This document shows, in pieces, positions 34,801-43,946 of a stretch of 64,000 nt of DNA. Under the pieces are notes generated by a model. The model searched no databases, was not told the DNA's origin, and worked only from the letters and a program-made list of their open reading frames with translations. Every line of letters begins with the position of its first letter. Position 1 is the stretch's first letter. The position numbers and the translations under genes are program-made. This stretch comes from Bradyrhizobium sp. 1(2017). Lineage in GTDB: Bacteria > Pseudomonadota > Alphaproteobacteria > Rhizobiales > Xanthobacteraceae. The stretch covers positions 124,001 through 188,000 of the forward strand of contig NZ_CP050022.2 in NCBI RefSeq assembly GCF_011602485.2, in the 5' to 3' direction.

Positions 34801-37254
34801 ATGAAAGACGCGGACCAAGAGCATCACAACGGGAAAACTCATTCCGGATGCGGCTGCTCAGCGAAGGCGGCACCGCCCGTCAAGCCCGCGGCCTCGTCCT
34901 GCTGCGGCGGGCATGCCGATCATTCCGGCCACACCCATCATCACGCGCATCACCATGCTGATGCCACGAAAGTCCTCGATCCCGTCTGCGGCATGACGGT
35001 CGATTCCGCGACCTCGAAGCACCGGTTCGAACATCACGGCGAGACCTTCCATTTCTGCTCGGGCGGATGCCGCACCAAGTTCGCCGCCGATCCCGCCAAA
35101 TATCTCGCCAAGGACAAGGCGCCCGAGCCCGAGATGCCCGCGGGCACGATCTACATCTGCCCGATGCATCCGGAGATCCGCCAGGTTGGACCCGGCAGCT
35201 GCCCGATCTGCGGCATGGCACTGGAGCCGGAAGTGGCGAGCCTCGAGACCGGGCCCAATCCGGAGCTTGCCGACATGACGCGGCGGTTCTGGATCGGCGG
35301 CGCGCTGGCGCTGCCGGCGGTGGTGCTGGAGATGGGCGGTCATCTCGCAGGACCGCACAGCTGGATCGATCAGACGCTCTCGAACTGGATCCAGCTGGTC
35401 TTCGCCACGCCCGTGGTCCTGTGGGCCGGCTGGCCGTTCTTCGTTCGCGGCTGGCAGTCGCTGGTGACGCGCAACCTCAACATGTTCACGTTGATCGCGA
35501 TGGGCACGGGCGTCGCCTACCTCTACAGCATCGTCGGCACCGTCACGCCGCAGATCTTCCCGGACACGTTCCGCGGCCATGGCGGCGCGGTCGCCGTCTA
35601 TTTCGAAGCGGCTGCCGTGATCACCGTGCTGGTGCTGCTCGGCCAGGTGCTGGAGCTGCGCGCACGTGACGCGACCTCGGGCGCGATCAAGGCGCTGCTG
35701 CAGCTGGCGCCGAAGACCGCGCGCCGCGTCGATGCCGATGGCAGCGAGCACGAGGTCGAGATCGACTCGCTTCATGCCGGTGATTCCCTGCGCGTCCGCC
35801 CCGGCGAGAAAGTGCCCGTCGACGGCATCATTCTCGAAGGCCGTTCCTCGCTCGATGAATCGTTGGTGACAGGTGAATCCATGCCGGTCACCAAGGAGAC
35901 CGGCGCAAAGGTGATCGCAGGTACACTCAACCAGTCCGGCAGCTTCATCATGCGCGCCGACAAGGTCGGGCGCGAGACGCTGCTGTCGCAGATCGTGCAG
36001 ATGGTCGCGGACGCGCAGCGCTCGCGCGCGCCGATCCAGCGCCTCGCCGATCAGGTCGCCGGCTGGTTCGTGCCCGCCGTGATCGTCGTCGCCATGGCTG
36101 CCTTCGCCGCCTGGACCTGGTTCGGGCCGGAGCCGCGGCTCGCCTTCGGCCTGGTCGCGGCGGTGAGCGTTCTGATCATCGCCTGCCCCTGTGCGCTGGG
36201 CCTCGCGACCCCGATGTCGATCATGGTTGGTGTCGGGCGCGGCGCGCAGGCAGGCGTCCTAATCAAGAACGCCGAGGCGCTGGAGCGCATGGAGAAGATC
36301 GACACGCTGGTGGTCGACAAGACGGGCACGCTGACCGAGGGCAAGCCCAAGGTGGTGTCGATCGTTCCGGCCGCCGGCTTCGCCGAAGATGACATCCTTC
36401 GCATGGCGGCGAGCGTCGAGCGCGCGAGCGAGCATCCCCTGGCAGATGCCATCGTGCGCGCGGCGAAAGAGAAGAAGCTCACGCTCGCTCAGGTCGATCA
36501 ATTCGATTCGCCGACCGGCAAGGGCGCGACCGGCAGGGTCGAGGGCAGGACCACCGTGCTGGGCAATGCCAGATATGTGACGTCGATCGGCATCGACACC
36601 AAGCCGCTCGACGCTGAGGCCGAACGGCTGCGCGGAGACGGCGCCACGGTGATCAACATGGCCGTCGACGGCCGGCTTGCCGGCCTGTTCGCGATCGCCG
36701 ATCCGGTCAAGGCCTCGACGCCTGAGGCGCTGAAGGCGCTCGCGGCCGAAGGCATCAAGGTCATCATGCTGACCGGCGACAACCGCACGACGGCTGAGGC
36801 GGTGGCGCGCTGGCTCGGCATTGCCGAGATCGAGGCCGAGGTGCTGCCGGATCAGAAGAGCGCGGTGGTGACCAAGCTGCAAAAGGCCGGCCGCAGCGTC
36901 GCGATGGCCGGCGACGGCGTCAACGACGCGCCGGCGCTGGCCGCGGCCGAGGTCGGCATTGCCATGGGCACCGGCACGGATGTGGCGATGGAGAGCGCGG
37001 GCGTGACCCTGCTCAAGGGCGACCTCACCGGCATCGTGCGGGCGCGAAAATTGTCGCAGGCGACCATGAGCAACATCCGCCAGAACCTGTTCTTTGCCTT
37101 CATCTACAACGCCGCCGGCATTCCGATCGCGGCCGGCATCCTCTATCCGGCGTTCGGCCTGCTGCTCTCCCCGATCATCGCGGCAGCGGCGATGGCGCTG
37201 TCCTCGGTGAGCGTGGTCGGGAACGCCCTGCGGCTTCGTGCGACGCGGCTGTGA
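34801..37254 (+). CDS. copA: Cu(I)-exporting P1B-type ATPase CopA
   Basis: An 817-residue copper efflux ATPase. The start ATG 34801 has GGAG 7 nt upstream; ATG 34795 and TTG 34771 are less well placed. N-terminus: a His- and Cys-rich tail ([20 protein letters not shown]), a YHS domain ([11 protein letters not shown], about 58-105) and a heavy-metal-binding domain ([20 protein letters not shown]). There is no GMxCxxC HMA domain. Core: C462-P-C464, phosphorylated D506 in DKTGT, H545-P546, and GDGVNDAPA. Under CsoR control by position. Confidence 0.95.
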   Translation: MKDADQEHHNGKTHSGCGCSAKAAPPVKPAASSCCGGHADHSGHTHHHAHHHADATKVLDPVCGMTVDSATSKHRFEHHGETFHFCSGGCRTKFAADPAKYLAKDKAPEPEMPAGTIYICPMHPEIRQVGPGSCPICGMALEPEVASLETGPNPELADMTRRFWIGGALALPAVVLEMGGHLAGPHSWIDQTLSNWIQLVFATPVVLWAGWPFFVRGWQSLVTRNLNMFTLIAMGTGVAYLYSIVGTVTPQIFPDTFRGHGGAVAVYFEAAAVITVLVLLGQVLELRARDATSGAIKALLQLAPKTARRVDADGSEHEVEIDSLHAGDSLRVRPGEKVPVDGIILEGRSSLDESLVTGESMPVTKETGAKVIAGTLNQSGSFIMRADKVGRETLLSQIVQMVADAQRSRAPIQRLADQVAGWFVPAVIVVAMAAFAAWTWFGPEPRLAFGLVAAVSVLIIACPCALGLATPMSIMVGVGRGAQAGVLIKNAEALERMEKIDTLVVDKTGTLTEGKPKVVSIVPAAGFAEDDILRMAASVERASEHPLADAIVRAAKEKKLTLAQVDQFDSPTGKGATGRVEGRTTVLGNARYVTSIGIDTKPLDAEAERLRGDGATVINMAVDGRLAGLFAIADPVKASTPEALKALAAEGIKVIMLTGDNRTTAEAVARWLGIAEIEAEVLPDQKSAVVTKLQKAGRSVAMAGDGVNDAPALAAAEVGIAMGTGTDVAMESAGVTLLKGDLTGIVRARKLSQATMSNIRQNLFFAFIYNAAGIPIAAGILYPAFGLLLSPIIAAAAMALSSVSVVGNALRLRATRL

Positions 37255-37311
37255 GGGTCGCAGAATCCGTGTAGAACAGCTCCATTCGGCGATAGGCGCG
37301 GAGAGGACCTG

Positions 37312-37764
37312 ATGCAGCGGATAACGATCACGATCGAGGACGATCTGTTGGCCGAGATCGACGCGGCGGCGGAGGCGCGTGGCTATCAAAACCGCTCCGA
37401 GATCATCCGCGATCTCGCCCGCGCCGGCCTGCAGCGGAGCTCCGAGGACACCGCGCAGACCGGCCAATGCGTCGCCGGTCTCGTCTATGTCTACGACCAC
37501 GCCGCGCGCGATCTCTCGAAACGCCTGGTGCAGGAATTCCACGGCCATCACGACCTCGCGCTGGCGACCCTTCACGTCCATCTCGACGACAACAATTGCA
37601 TGGAGATGACGGCGCTGCGCGGCGCAGCCTCCGAAGTCAAGCATTTCGCCGACCACATCATCGCCGAACGCGGCGTGCGCTACGGCCGCGTGGTGATGAT
37701 CCCGACCGGGGAAGGCAAGCAGGCGAAGGGGCGCAAGCACGGGCATGGCCATCGGCATGAGTAG
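37312..37764 (+). CDS. nikR: Nickel-responsive regulator NikR
   Basis: A 150-residue ribbon-helix-helix repressor. The N-terminal DNA-binding part is MQRITITIEDDLLAEIDAAA. The ACT-like domain keeps the square-planar Ni ligands H77, H88, H90 and C96 (E. coli 76/87/89/95, shifted by one). The C-terminal His/Lys-rich tail (KHGHGHRHE) may also bind metal. NikR normally represses nickel uptake (nikABCDE or similar), but no nickel transporter is within the window. It lies 57 bp after copA on the same strand, so the two may share a transcript. Confidence 0.93.
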   Translation: MQRITITIEDDLLAEIDAAAEARGYQNRSEIIRDLARAGLQRSSEDTAQTGQCVAGLVYVYDHAARDLSKRLVQEFHGHHDLALATLHVHLDDNNCMEMTALRGAASEVKHFADHIIAERGVRYGRVVMIPTGEGKQAKGRKHGHGHRHE

Positions 37765-37775
37765 GCAGTAGCTCT

Positions 37776-37901
37776 CGTGCCCCGGACGCAGCGCAGCGCT
37801 TCTTCAGCGGTGCGCTGCAGAGCCGGGGCCCATTTCGCCGCATGCTTCTGGGTCCCGGCTCTGCAGCGCGGCATTTCATGCCGCGCCGCGTCCGGGACAC
37901 G
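37776..37901. repeat. CGTGCCCCGGACGC-type palindromic repeat
   Basis: The ends CGTGCCCCGGACGC and GCGTCCGGGACACG are imperfect inverted copies. Interior segments GCGCTGCAGAGCCGGG and CCCGGCTCTGCAGCGC are also inverted. Intergenic between nikR and the EI24 gene. Confidence 0.75.
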
Positions 37902-37981
37902 ATCGTGCGTTGGGCAACCGCCCTTGCCGAAGCCGCATTCGGTGTCTACCTCTCGCAACGTGTTGACCTCAGGGGTGCCCC

Positions 37982-38722
37982 ATGCTGGATGCCGCCATCA
38001 AGGCGCTGTCGCAAATGATCTCGCCGCCGATGCGCTCGATCCTGTGGCGATCGATCGGGCTGGCGCTGGTGCTGATCACCGTGCTGGCGATCGGCCTGCA
38101 GCGGCTGCTCAGCTGGTTCGCGACCTCTGGTGAGGTCTGGCTGGAGGGCCTGCTCGGACCGGGCTGGCATTCATCGATCGAAGTGCTTTCCTGGATCGTC
38201 TCGATCGCGGCGGGCCTCGGCGTCGTGTTCGGCGGCGTCTTCCTGATGCCCGCGATCACCTCGCTGGTGGCGAGCCTGTTCGTCGACGACGTCGCCGACA
38301 TCGTCGAGCGCGAGCACTATCCCGCCGAGCGGCCGGGCGTGGCGCTGCCGTTCAGCCAGGCGATTTTCGAAGGCATCAAGACCGCGCTGCTGACGATCGT
38401 GGTCTATCTGATCGCGCTGCCGCTGGTGCTGTTCGCCGGCGCCGGCTTCCTGGTCTTCTTCGTCGCCGCCGCCTGGCTGCTCGGCCGAGAATATTTCGAG
38501 CTCGCGGCGATGCGCTTCCGCCCGCCGGCGGAAGCCAAGGCGTTGCGGCGCGACAACGCCGCGACCATCTTCACGGCCGGCCTGTTCATCGCCGCGTTCG
38601 TCTCGATCCCGATCGTCAATCTGGCGACGCCGATCTTCGGCATGGCCTTCATGGTCCACATGCACAAGCGGCTGTCGGGCCCGCGGCCCGAGCTGATCGA
38701 GCCGGCGCGCCAGATGCGGTGA
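37982..38722 (+). CDS. EI24-domain (CysZ-like) membrane protein
   Basis: A 246-residue protein with about five hydrophobic spans, e.g. SIGLALVLITVLAIGLQRLL, ALLTIVVYLIALPLVLFAGA and IFTAGLFIAAFVSIPIVNLA. The WLLGREYFELAAMRFR segment with a C-terminal Pro-rich end matches the EI24 family, which includes the sulphate importer CysZ. It may transport sulphate, but no cys genes are nearby. Its stop lies in a hairpin shared with the convergent MFS gene. Confidence 0.85.
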   Translation: MLDAAIKALSQMISPPMRSILWRSIGLALVLITVLAIGLQRLLSWFATSGEVWLEGLLGPGWHSSIEVLSWIVSIAAGLGVVFGGVFLMPAITSLVASLFVDDVADIVEREHYPAERPGVALPFSQAIFEGIKTALLTIVVYLIALPLVLFAGAGFLVFFVAAAWLLGREYFELAAMRFRPPAEAKALRRDNAATIFTAGLFIAAFVSIPIVNLATPIFGMAFMVHMHKRLSGPRPELIEPARQMR

Positions 38723-38740
38723 CGGCGCTTACGTCACCGC
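38716..38740. terminator. Bidirectional hairpin over two convergent stop codons
   Basis: GCGGTGACG (38716-38724) and CGTCACCGC (38732-38740) are perfect 9-bp inverted arms with a 7-nt loop. The EI24 TGA (38720-38722) is in one arm, and the MFS TAA (complement of 38729-38731) is in the loop beside the other. No U-tract follows on either strand. Confidence 0.6.
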
Positions 38741-40357
38741 CACCCCGCATTTGCGCAGCAGCATCCTTGCAAAGCCGAACGGCGCCGGGGTGAACGGACC
38801 CGTCGGCGCGCGGGTGACCAGAGCGACGACGCCGAGCGCGGCGATCGCCAGCCAGAAGCACAGCCAGAAGCCGTCGATATAGGCGAGTACATTGGCCTCG
38901 CGCTGCACGGCGCCTGCGAGGGTGCCGACCGCGCGCGCCTGCGCCGATCCTGTGCCATGGGCCGCGAAATGGTCGGCGAGCTGCTTCAGCCGATGCATCA
39001 CGTCGACATCGCCGACCGCAAGGTTCTGGCCGAGATAAAAGGAATGGACCTGCTCGCGCACGCGCAGCCATGTCCCCATCAGCGCCACGCCGATCTCGGC
39101 GCCGCCCAGCCGCATGACCTGGATGTAGGCGGCGAAGGACGTCGCGCGGCTCGGATCGGAGTTGGACAGCAGCGTGATGATCAGCGGAAGCAGGGTCAGT
39201 GACTGCCCGATCGCCTGCAGCAGCACGATGCCGGCGAAATCCTCCCGCGCCCAGGCGTGGGTGAGCTGCGTGCCCCAGAGATTGGCCGCGGCGAAGCAGG
39301 CGAATCCCACGACCAGCACCGTGCGCGTATCGAAATGCCTGAGCAGCCAGATCGAGAGCGGCACCAGCACGAACATCGGCAATGCGCCATAGGTGAGCAA
39401 CAGTAGTCCGCTCTGCTCGGGCCTGAGCAGAACCACGTTGCCGAGGAAGTTCGGCACCAGCGAGGAATTGGACAGGCTGGTCAGCGTGTAGAGCAGGATC
39501 AGCACCAGTCCCAGGCCGACGTTGCGCGAGAACAAGACGTTGACATGCGCCCAGGGCTGCCTGACCAGCGACTCATTGACGAGGAAGCCGACAAGCAGCA
39601 TCGCGCCGCTGGCGAGCAGCGCCATCACTGTGCCGGAGCTGAGCCAGTCGAGCCGGTTGCCCTGGTCGAGCCCGGCATAGACCATCGAGACCCCCGCGCC
39701 GAGCAGCAGCATGCCGCCCCAATCGGCCTCGCGCAGCAGCGCGCGGTTCACCGGCTCGCGCGGCGTGCCGAGATAGACCATCAGGCCCATCAGCGGCGCG
39801 ATCACGACGCCCTGCCAGTACAGCCATTGCCAGCCGAGATGATCGACATAGAAGCCGACCAGCGAGGTCGAGCTGTCCAGGGCGAAGCCGACGCGGATCG
39901 CATAGATCGAGATCGCCGGCAGCCACCAGCGGATCGGCAGATTACGGAACACGATCATCAGCGTCGCCGGCACGAAGGTGCCGAGCAGAAGGCCGTGCAC
40001 GACGCTGAGCACGAGCAGCGTCGTATAATCCTGCACGAACGGGATGATGAACGAGACGACGGCATAGACGAGGCTGGGAATGCCGAGCACGCGGCGCAGG
40101 CCGAACACGGTGGCAAGCCAGGCCACCGCGGGCGCGATGAAGATCTGCGATCCGATGCCGGCGGTGGAGAGCCAGGCGCCCTCGTCAAAGGAGAGCGAGA
40201 ATGCGCCACGGAGGTCCGGCAGGCCGACCGTGGTCAGCCGGCTGTCGAAATTGGCGAGGAACGAGCCGAGCAGCACCGCCGCCACGGCAAAGATCGGCTG
40301 TGGCGCGACGCCGCCGCGCGAAAGCGGTCCGCGATCGGCATCGTCATTTTCCGCCAT
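38729..40357 (-). CDS. DHA2-family MFS efflux transporter (EmrB-like)
   Basis: A 542-residue fourteen-span drug:H+ antiporter. The N-terminus has FLANFDSRLTTVGLPDLRGA, with DEGAWLSTAGIGSQIF and LGTFVPATLMIVFRNLP typical of the EmrB/QacA group. It overlaps the upstream HlyD-type gene by 14 bp, so they form a pair that pushes substrates through an outer-membrane TolC-type channel encoded elsewhere. Toxic hydrophobic compounds or fatty acids are usual substrates. The specific substrate is unknown. Confidence 0.9.
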   Translation of the reverse strand: MAENDDADRGPLSRGGVAPQPIFAVAAVLLGSFLANFDSRLTTVGLPDLRGAFSLSFDEGAWLSTAGIGSQIFIAPAVAWLATVFGLRRVLGIPSLVYAVVSFIIPFVQDYTTLLVLSVVHGLLLGTFVPATLMIVFRNLPIRWWLPAISIYAIRVGFALDSSTSLVGFYVDHLGWQWLYWQGVVIAPLMGLMVYLGTPREPVNRALLREADWGGMLLLGAGVSMVYAGLDQGNRLDWLSSGTVMALLASGAMLLVGFLVNESLVRQPWAHVNVLFSRNVGLGLVLILLYTLTSLSNSSLVPNFLGNVVLLRPEQSGLLLLTYGALPMFVLVPLSIWLLRHFDTRTVLVVGFACFAAANLWGTQLTHAWAREDFAGIVLLQAIGQSLTLLPLIITLLSNSDPSRATSFAAYIQVMRLGGAEIGVALMGTWLRVREQVHSFYLGQNLAVGDVDVMHRLKQLADHFAAHGTGSAQARAVGTLAGAVQREANVLAYIDGFWLCFWLAIAALGVVALVTRAPTGPFTPAPFGFARMLLRKCGVAVT

Positions 40358-41507
40358 TCGTGCTCGCGGTGTCGATGCTGGTGACGACCGACATGCCCGG
40401 CACCAGCCGCGTCAGCAGCGGCTGACCATCGTCGAACTGAATTCGCACGGGAATGCGCTGCACCACCTTGGTGAAATTGCCGGTCGCATTGTCCGGCGGC
40501 AACAGCGCCACCTGTGCGCCCGTCGCCGGCGCGATCCGCTCGACCCTGCCGCGCAGCGTCTCGCGCGGAAAACTGTCGACGGTGATCTCGACCGGCTGGC
40601 CCGGCCGCACATGCGTGAGCTGGGTCTCCTTGTAGTTCGCGATCACATAGACTTTCGGCAGCGGCACCACGTTGATGAGATTGGTCCCGATATTGACGTA
40701 GTCGCCGGGCTGCACCTGGCGCTCGCCGACGACGCCGTCGAACGGCGCCGTTATTTTGGTGTAGCCGAGCTTGAGCTTTGCGCTCGCCAGCGTCGCCTTG
40801 GCCGCCTCGACATCCGCGGCGCGCTGCTTCCTGTTGCCTTGCAGGACTTCGAGCTGATGTTGCTGGGCCGCAATCACGGCGCGGCTGGCACGCACATCGG
40901 CCTGCGCCTTGGCGTAGGCGGCGACCGCCTGCTCGAGCCGTTGCCGCGTTCCGGACTCGGTCTGCGACAAGGACTGCTGGCGCTCCTGCTCCTGCTTTGC
41001 CTCGACCTCCATCGCTTCGGCAGACAGCCGCGCGGCCTGGGCCTGCGCGATCGTCGCATATTGCAGCTCGATCTGGTTGGCCAGATTGTCGAGCGTGGCC
41101 TGCGCGGCGGCCACGGCGGCTTCGGCCTGCGCGACTTCCGCCTCGTAATCGGCGGGGTCGATCTGGATCAGGAGATCGCCGGCCTTGACGCGCTGGAAGT
41201 CGGTGACCCCGACATTGAGCACCTCGCCCGAGACGCGACTCGACAGCCGCGTCAGCTCGGCGCGGACATAGGCGTCATTGGTGGTCTGGATCACGGCGTT
41301 GCCGACCCATTCGTCGAAGCGCAACGTCGCCAGCGCGACGAAGCCGAGCGCAACGATTACGGCGAACAGCGGGATCGCCAGCCGGCTCCAGAGCGAGGTG
41401 GCCGGCCGCTGCGTCGGCCTGGGCGACGGGGCAGGCGCCGCGGTGGGAGGCGTGGACGGAACTTGTTCTTGTTGACTCACGACATGACCCCAAAGCGGAC
41501 TCGCCAC
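40344..41507 (-). CDS. HlyD-family membrane fusion protein (EmrA-like)
   Basis: A 387-residue periplasmic adaptor: one N-terminal membrane span (LAIPLFAVIVALGFVALATL), a lipoyl-like half-motif (VSGEVLNVGVTDFQRVKAGD), a long coiled-coil hairpin rich in Ala/Gln/Glu, then the second half-motif (ITAPFDGVVGERQVQPGDYV) and a beta-barrel. Starts are GTG at 41507, or GTG at 41480 (SQQEQVPS), which fits better by composition. It begins 4 bp after nth and overlaps the MFS gene, so the three are probably one transcript. Confidence 0.9.
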   Translation of the reverse strand: MASPLWGHVVSQQEQVPSTPPTAAPAPSPRPTQRPATSLWSRLAIPLFAVIVALGFVALATLRFDEWVGNAVIQTTNDAYVRAELTRLSSRVSGEVLNVGVTDFQRVKAGDLLIQIDPADYEAEVAQAEAAVAAAQATLDNLANQIELQYATIAQAQAARLSAEAMEVEAKQEQERQQSLSQTESGTRQRLEQAVAAYAKAQADVRASRAVIAAQQHQLEVLQGNRKQRAADVEAAKATLASAKLKLGYTKITAPFDGVVGERQVQPGDYVNIGTNLINVVPLPKVYVIANYKETQLTHVRPGQPVEITVDSFPRETLRGRVERIAPATGAQVALLPPDNATGNFTKVVQRIPVRIQFDDGQPLLTRLVPGMSVVTSIDTASTNGGK

Positions 41508-41511
41508 GATC

Positions 41512-42264
41512 TCAGACCGTCTTCTCCGGCCACCGGCAGAGATCGTTGATCAGGCAGACCTCGCAGCGCGGCTTGCGCGCGAGGCAAGTATAGCGGCCGT
41601 GCAGGATCAGCCAATGATGGGCGTGCAGCATGAATTCGGCCGGGATCACCTTTTCGAGACCGAGCTCGACCTCGAGCGGTGTCTTGCCCGGCGCAAGTCC
41701 GGTGCGGTTGCCGACGCGGAAGACGTGCGTATCCACCGCCATCGTGTGCTCGCCAAAGGCCATGTTGAGCACGACGTTCGCGGTCTTGCGCCCCGCGCCC
41801 GGCAGAGATTCGATCTCGGCGCGCGTGCGCGGCACTGCGCCGCCGAAATCGCTGAGCACCTTTGCCGACAACGCAATGACGTTCTTCGCCTTGGTGCGAT
41901 AGAGCCCGATGGTCTTGATGTACTCGCGCAGCCGCTCCTCGCCGAGGTCGAGCATCTTCTGCGGGCTGTCCGCCACCTCGAACAACGCGCGGGTCGCCTT
42001 GTTGACGCCGGCATCGGTCGCCTGCGCCGACAGCACCACGGCAACCAGCAGCGTGAACGGATTGACGTGCTCGAGCTCGCCCTTCGGTTCCGGATTGGCC
42101 TTGCGGAAACGGCTGAAGGCCTCGTGGATTTCGGCGGGGGTCCAGGGCCTTGTCGGCTTGAGTGGTTTTTTGGCGGGTGCGTTCGGCTTCGCGACGACCG
42201 CTTTTGCCTTTTTCTTCGGCACGGCCGCTTTGCGCGGCGCCGGCTTGCGAGTGATTTTCGCCAT
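41512..42264 (-). CDS. nth: Endonuclease III (DNA glycosylase/AP lyase)
   Basis: A 250-residue base-excision repair enzyme for oxidised pyrimidines. The HhH motif with catalytic Lys is LPGAGRKTANVV, the catalytic Asp is in VDTHVFRVGNR, and the 4Fe-4S ligands are C-x6-C-x2-C-x5-C (CLARKPRCEVCLINDLC). The first 40 residues are Lys/Ala/Pro-rich and outside the family core. It is divergent from the DUF2244 gene with only 22 bp between starts, so the promoters must overlap coding sequence. No other Met is available downstream before the core. Confidence 0.94.
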   Translation of the reverse strand: MAKITRKPAPRKAAVPKKKAKAVVAKPNAPAKKPLKPTRPWTPAEIHEAFSRFRKANPEPKGELEHVNPFTLLVAVVLSAQATDAGVNKATRALFEVADSPQKMLDLGEERLREYIKTIGLYRTKAKNVIALSAKVLSDFGGAVPRTRAEIESLPGAGRKTANVVLNMAFGEHTMAVDTHVFRVGNRTGLAPGKTPLEVELGLEKVIPAEFMLHAHHWLILHGRYTCLARKPRCEVCLINDLCRWPEKTV

Positions 42265-42286
42265 GATCGGGATATACTGAGGGACG

Positions 42287-42820
42287 ATGAGCACAGGCAA
42301 TGAAATTGAGCGCAACGCTTCTGAAGATCCGCGCGACGTGCAGATCTTCTCCGCTCTGCTGACGCCGCATCGCTCGCTGAACCGCACCGGCTTCCTCGCC
42401 GTGATGATGTTCGTCAGCGTCGTCAGCTTCGTCACGGGCCTGGCCTTCCTGATGATGGGGGCGTGGCCGGTGCTCTTCTTCTTCGGCCTCGACGTTCTCG
42501 TGATCTGGTGGGCCTTCAAGGCCAATTTCCGCGCCGCGCGGGCCCGTGAGGAGATCGTGGTGACCCCTTCCGAATTGCGCGTGCGCCGCGTCAGCCATCA
42601 CGGCCAGGTCGCCGAATGGACGTTCAATCCGCTCTGGGTCCGGCTCGACATGGAGGTCGACGAGGATTTTGGCATCGAGCACCTCTATCTGATCTCGCGC
42701 GGCCACCAGATCCAGATCGCTCGCTTCCTCGGTCCGGAAGAAAAAGCAAGCTTTTACAAAGGCTTGTTGGAGGCACTGAACGCCGCCAAGCGCGGCCCGA
42801 CCTACAATCCGGTCGGTTGA
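42287..42820 (+). CDS. DUF2244 domain membrane protein
   Basis: A 177-residue protein. Residues about 25-70 hold two hydrophobic spans (FLAVMMFVSVVSFVTGLAFL and LFFFGLDVLVIWWAF), followed by a cytoplasmic domain with REEIVVTPSELRVRRVSHHG and FLGPEEKASFYKGLLEAL. This order is that of DUF2244, a conserved alpha/betaproteobacterial membrane family of unknown role. Good ribosome-binding site GAGGG. Confidence 0.85.
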   Translation: MSTGNEIERNASEDPRDVQIFSALLTPHRSLNRTGFLAVMMFVSVVSFVTGLAFLMMGAWPVLFFFGLDVLVIWWAFKANFRAARAREEIVVTPSELRVRRVSHHGQVAEWTFNPLWVRLDMEVDEDFGIEHLYLISRGHQIQIARFLGPEEKASFYKGLLEALNAAKRGPTYNPVG

Positions 42821-42875
42821 TTCCGCGTCGGAAATCGGGTGGTTTCGCACCGGTGCGGCGCCTACATTTCCATTC

Positions 42876-43772
42876 ATGATGACACTCGCCATAAACGATC
42901 AGCGCCTGGCCAAGCCGGGCCCCCAGAACGCCGCGCTGCGCGACTATGATTCGGTGCGCCGGGCGATCGCCTTCATCTCGGAGAATTGGCGTACGCAGCC
43001 GGCCATCGAGGCAATGGCGGACGCGGCCGGCGTCACGCCGGATGAGCTGCACCATCTGTTCCGCCGCTGGGCCTCGATCACGCCGAAGGCGTTCATGCAG
43101 GCGCTCACCCTGGATCACGCCAAGGGGCTGCTGCGGGATTCCGCGAGCATCCTCGACGCCGCGCTCGACTCCGGCCTATCGGGCCCCGGCCGCCTGCACG
43201 ATCTCTTCGTCACCCATGAAGCGATGTCGCCGGGCGAATGGAAGAATGGCGGCGCCGGTCTGACCCTGCGCTACGGCTTCCATCCCTCGCCGTTCGGCAC
43301 CGCGATCGTGATCGCGACCGACCGCGGATTGTCGGGCCTGGCCTTTGCCGACCATGGCGAGGAGAAGATCGCACTCGCCGACATGACGCGGCGCTGGCCG
43401 AACGCGACCTATGTCGAGGATCACGAAGGCACCGCACCGCTGGCAGCGCGCATCTTCGATTCGAAACTGTGGCGGCCGGACCAGCCGCTGCGCGTGGTCC
43501 TGATCGGCACCGATTTCGAGGTGCGGGTGTGGGAGACGCTGCTGAAGATCCCGATGGGCCGCGCGGTGTCCTATTCCGACATCGCCTGCAACATCAACAG
43601 CCCGAAGGCCTCGCGCGCCGTCGGCGCTGCGGTCGGCAAGAACCCGGTCTCATTTGTGGTCCCCTGCCACCGCGCACTCGGCAAGAGCGGCACGCTCACC
43701 GGCTACCATTGGGGCATCACCCGCAAGCAGGCGATGCTGGGCTGGGAAGCCGGGCGGCTGGGAATGCAGTAG
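42876..43772 (+). CDS. Ada-like AraC-HTH / methylated-DNA-protein-cysteine methyltransferase
   Basis: A 298-residue protein. Residues about 20-120 form an AraC-type DNA-binding domain (FISENWRTQPAIEAMADAAG). The C-terminal half is an O6-alkylguanine-DNA alkyltransferase with the active-site PCHR in FVVPCHRALGKSGTL and the substrate pocket VWETLLKIPMGRAVSYSDIA. The zinc-Cys domain that makes E. coli Ada a methylphosphotriester sensor is absent. It therefore repairs O6-methylguanine but probably cannot sense phosphotriesters in the Ada manner. Confidence 0.9.
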   Translation: MMTLAINDQRLAKPGPQNAALRDYDSVRRAIAFISENWRTQPAIEAMADAAGVTPDELHHLFRRWASITPKAFMQALTLDHAKGLLRDSASILDAALDSGLSGPGRLHDLFVTHEAMSPGEWKNGGAGLTLRYGFHPSPFGTAIVIATDRGLSGLAFADHGEEKIALADMTRRWPNATYVEDHEGTAPLAARIFDSKLWRPDQPLRVVLIGTDFEVRVWETLLKIPMGRAVSYSDIACNINSPKASRAVGAAVGKNPVSFVVPCHRALGKSGTLTGYHWGITRKQAMLGWEAGRLGMQ

Positions 43773-43786
43773 TCGACCTCCACGGG

Positions 43787-43908
43787 GTCGTCCTGGCGAA
43801 AGCCAGGACCCATTACCCCAGGAAGGCATGGTGGCGCGAAGTGCTCACCACCAACCCCCGCAACAATGACGGCCGGTGGTTATGGGTCCTGGCTTTCGCC
43901 AGGACGAC
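43787..43908. repeat. GTCGTCCTGGCGAAAGCCAGG-type palindromic repeat, copy 3
   Basis: CCTGGCGAAAGCCAGGACCC and GGGTCCTGGCTTTCGCCAGG are inverted arms. It is a compensated variant (CCTGG for CCCGG on both arms) of the copies at 31446 and 34179. It lies between the convergent Ada-like and gpmA genes. Confidence 0.8.
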
Positions 43909-43946
43909 AGTATATGGCGACGTCGCCTCGCCTCTCGAAGATTGCC

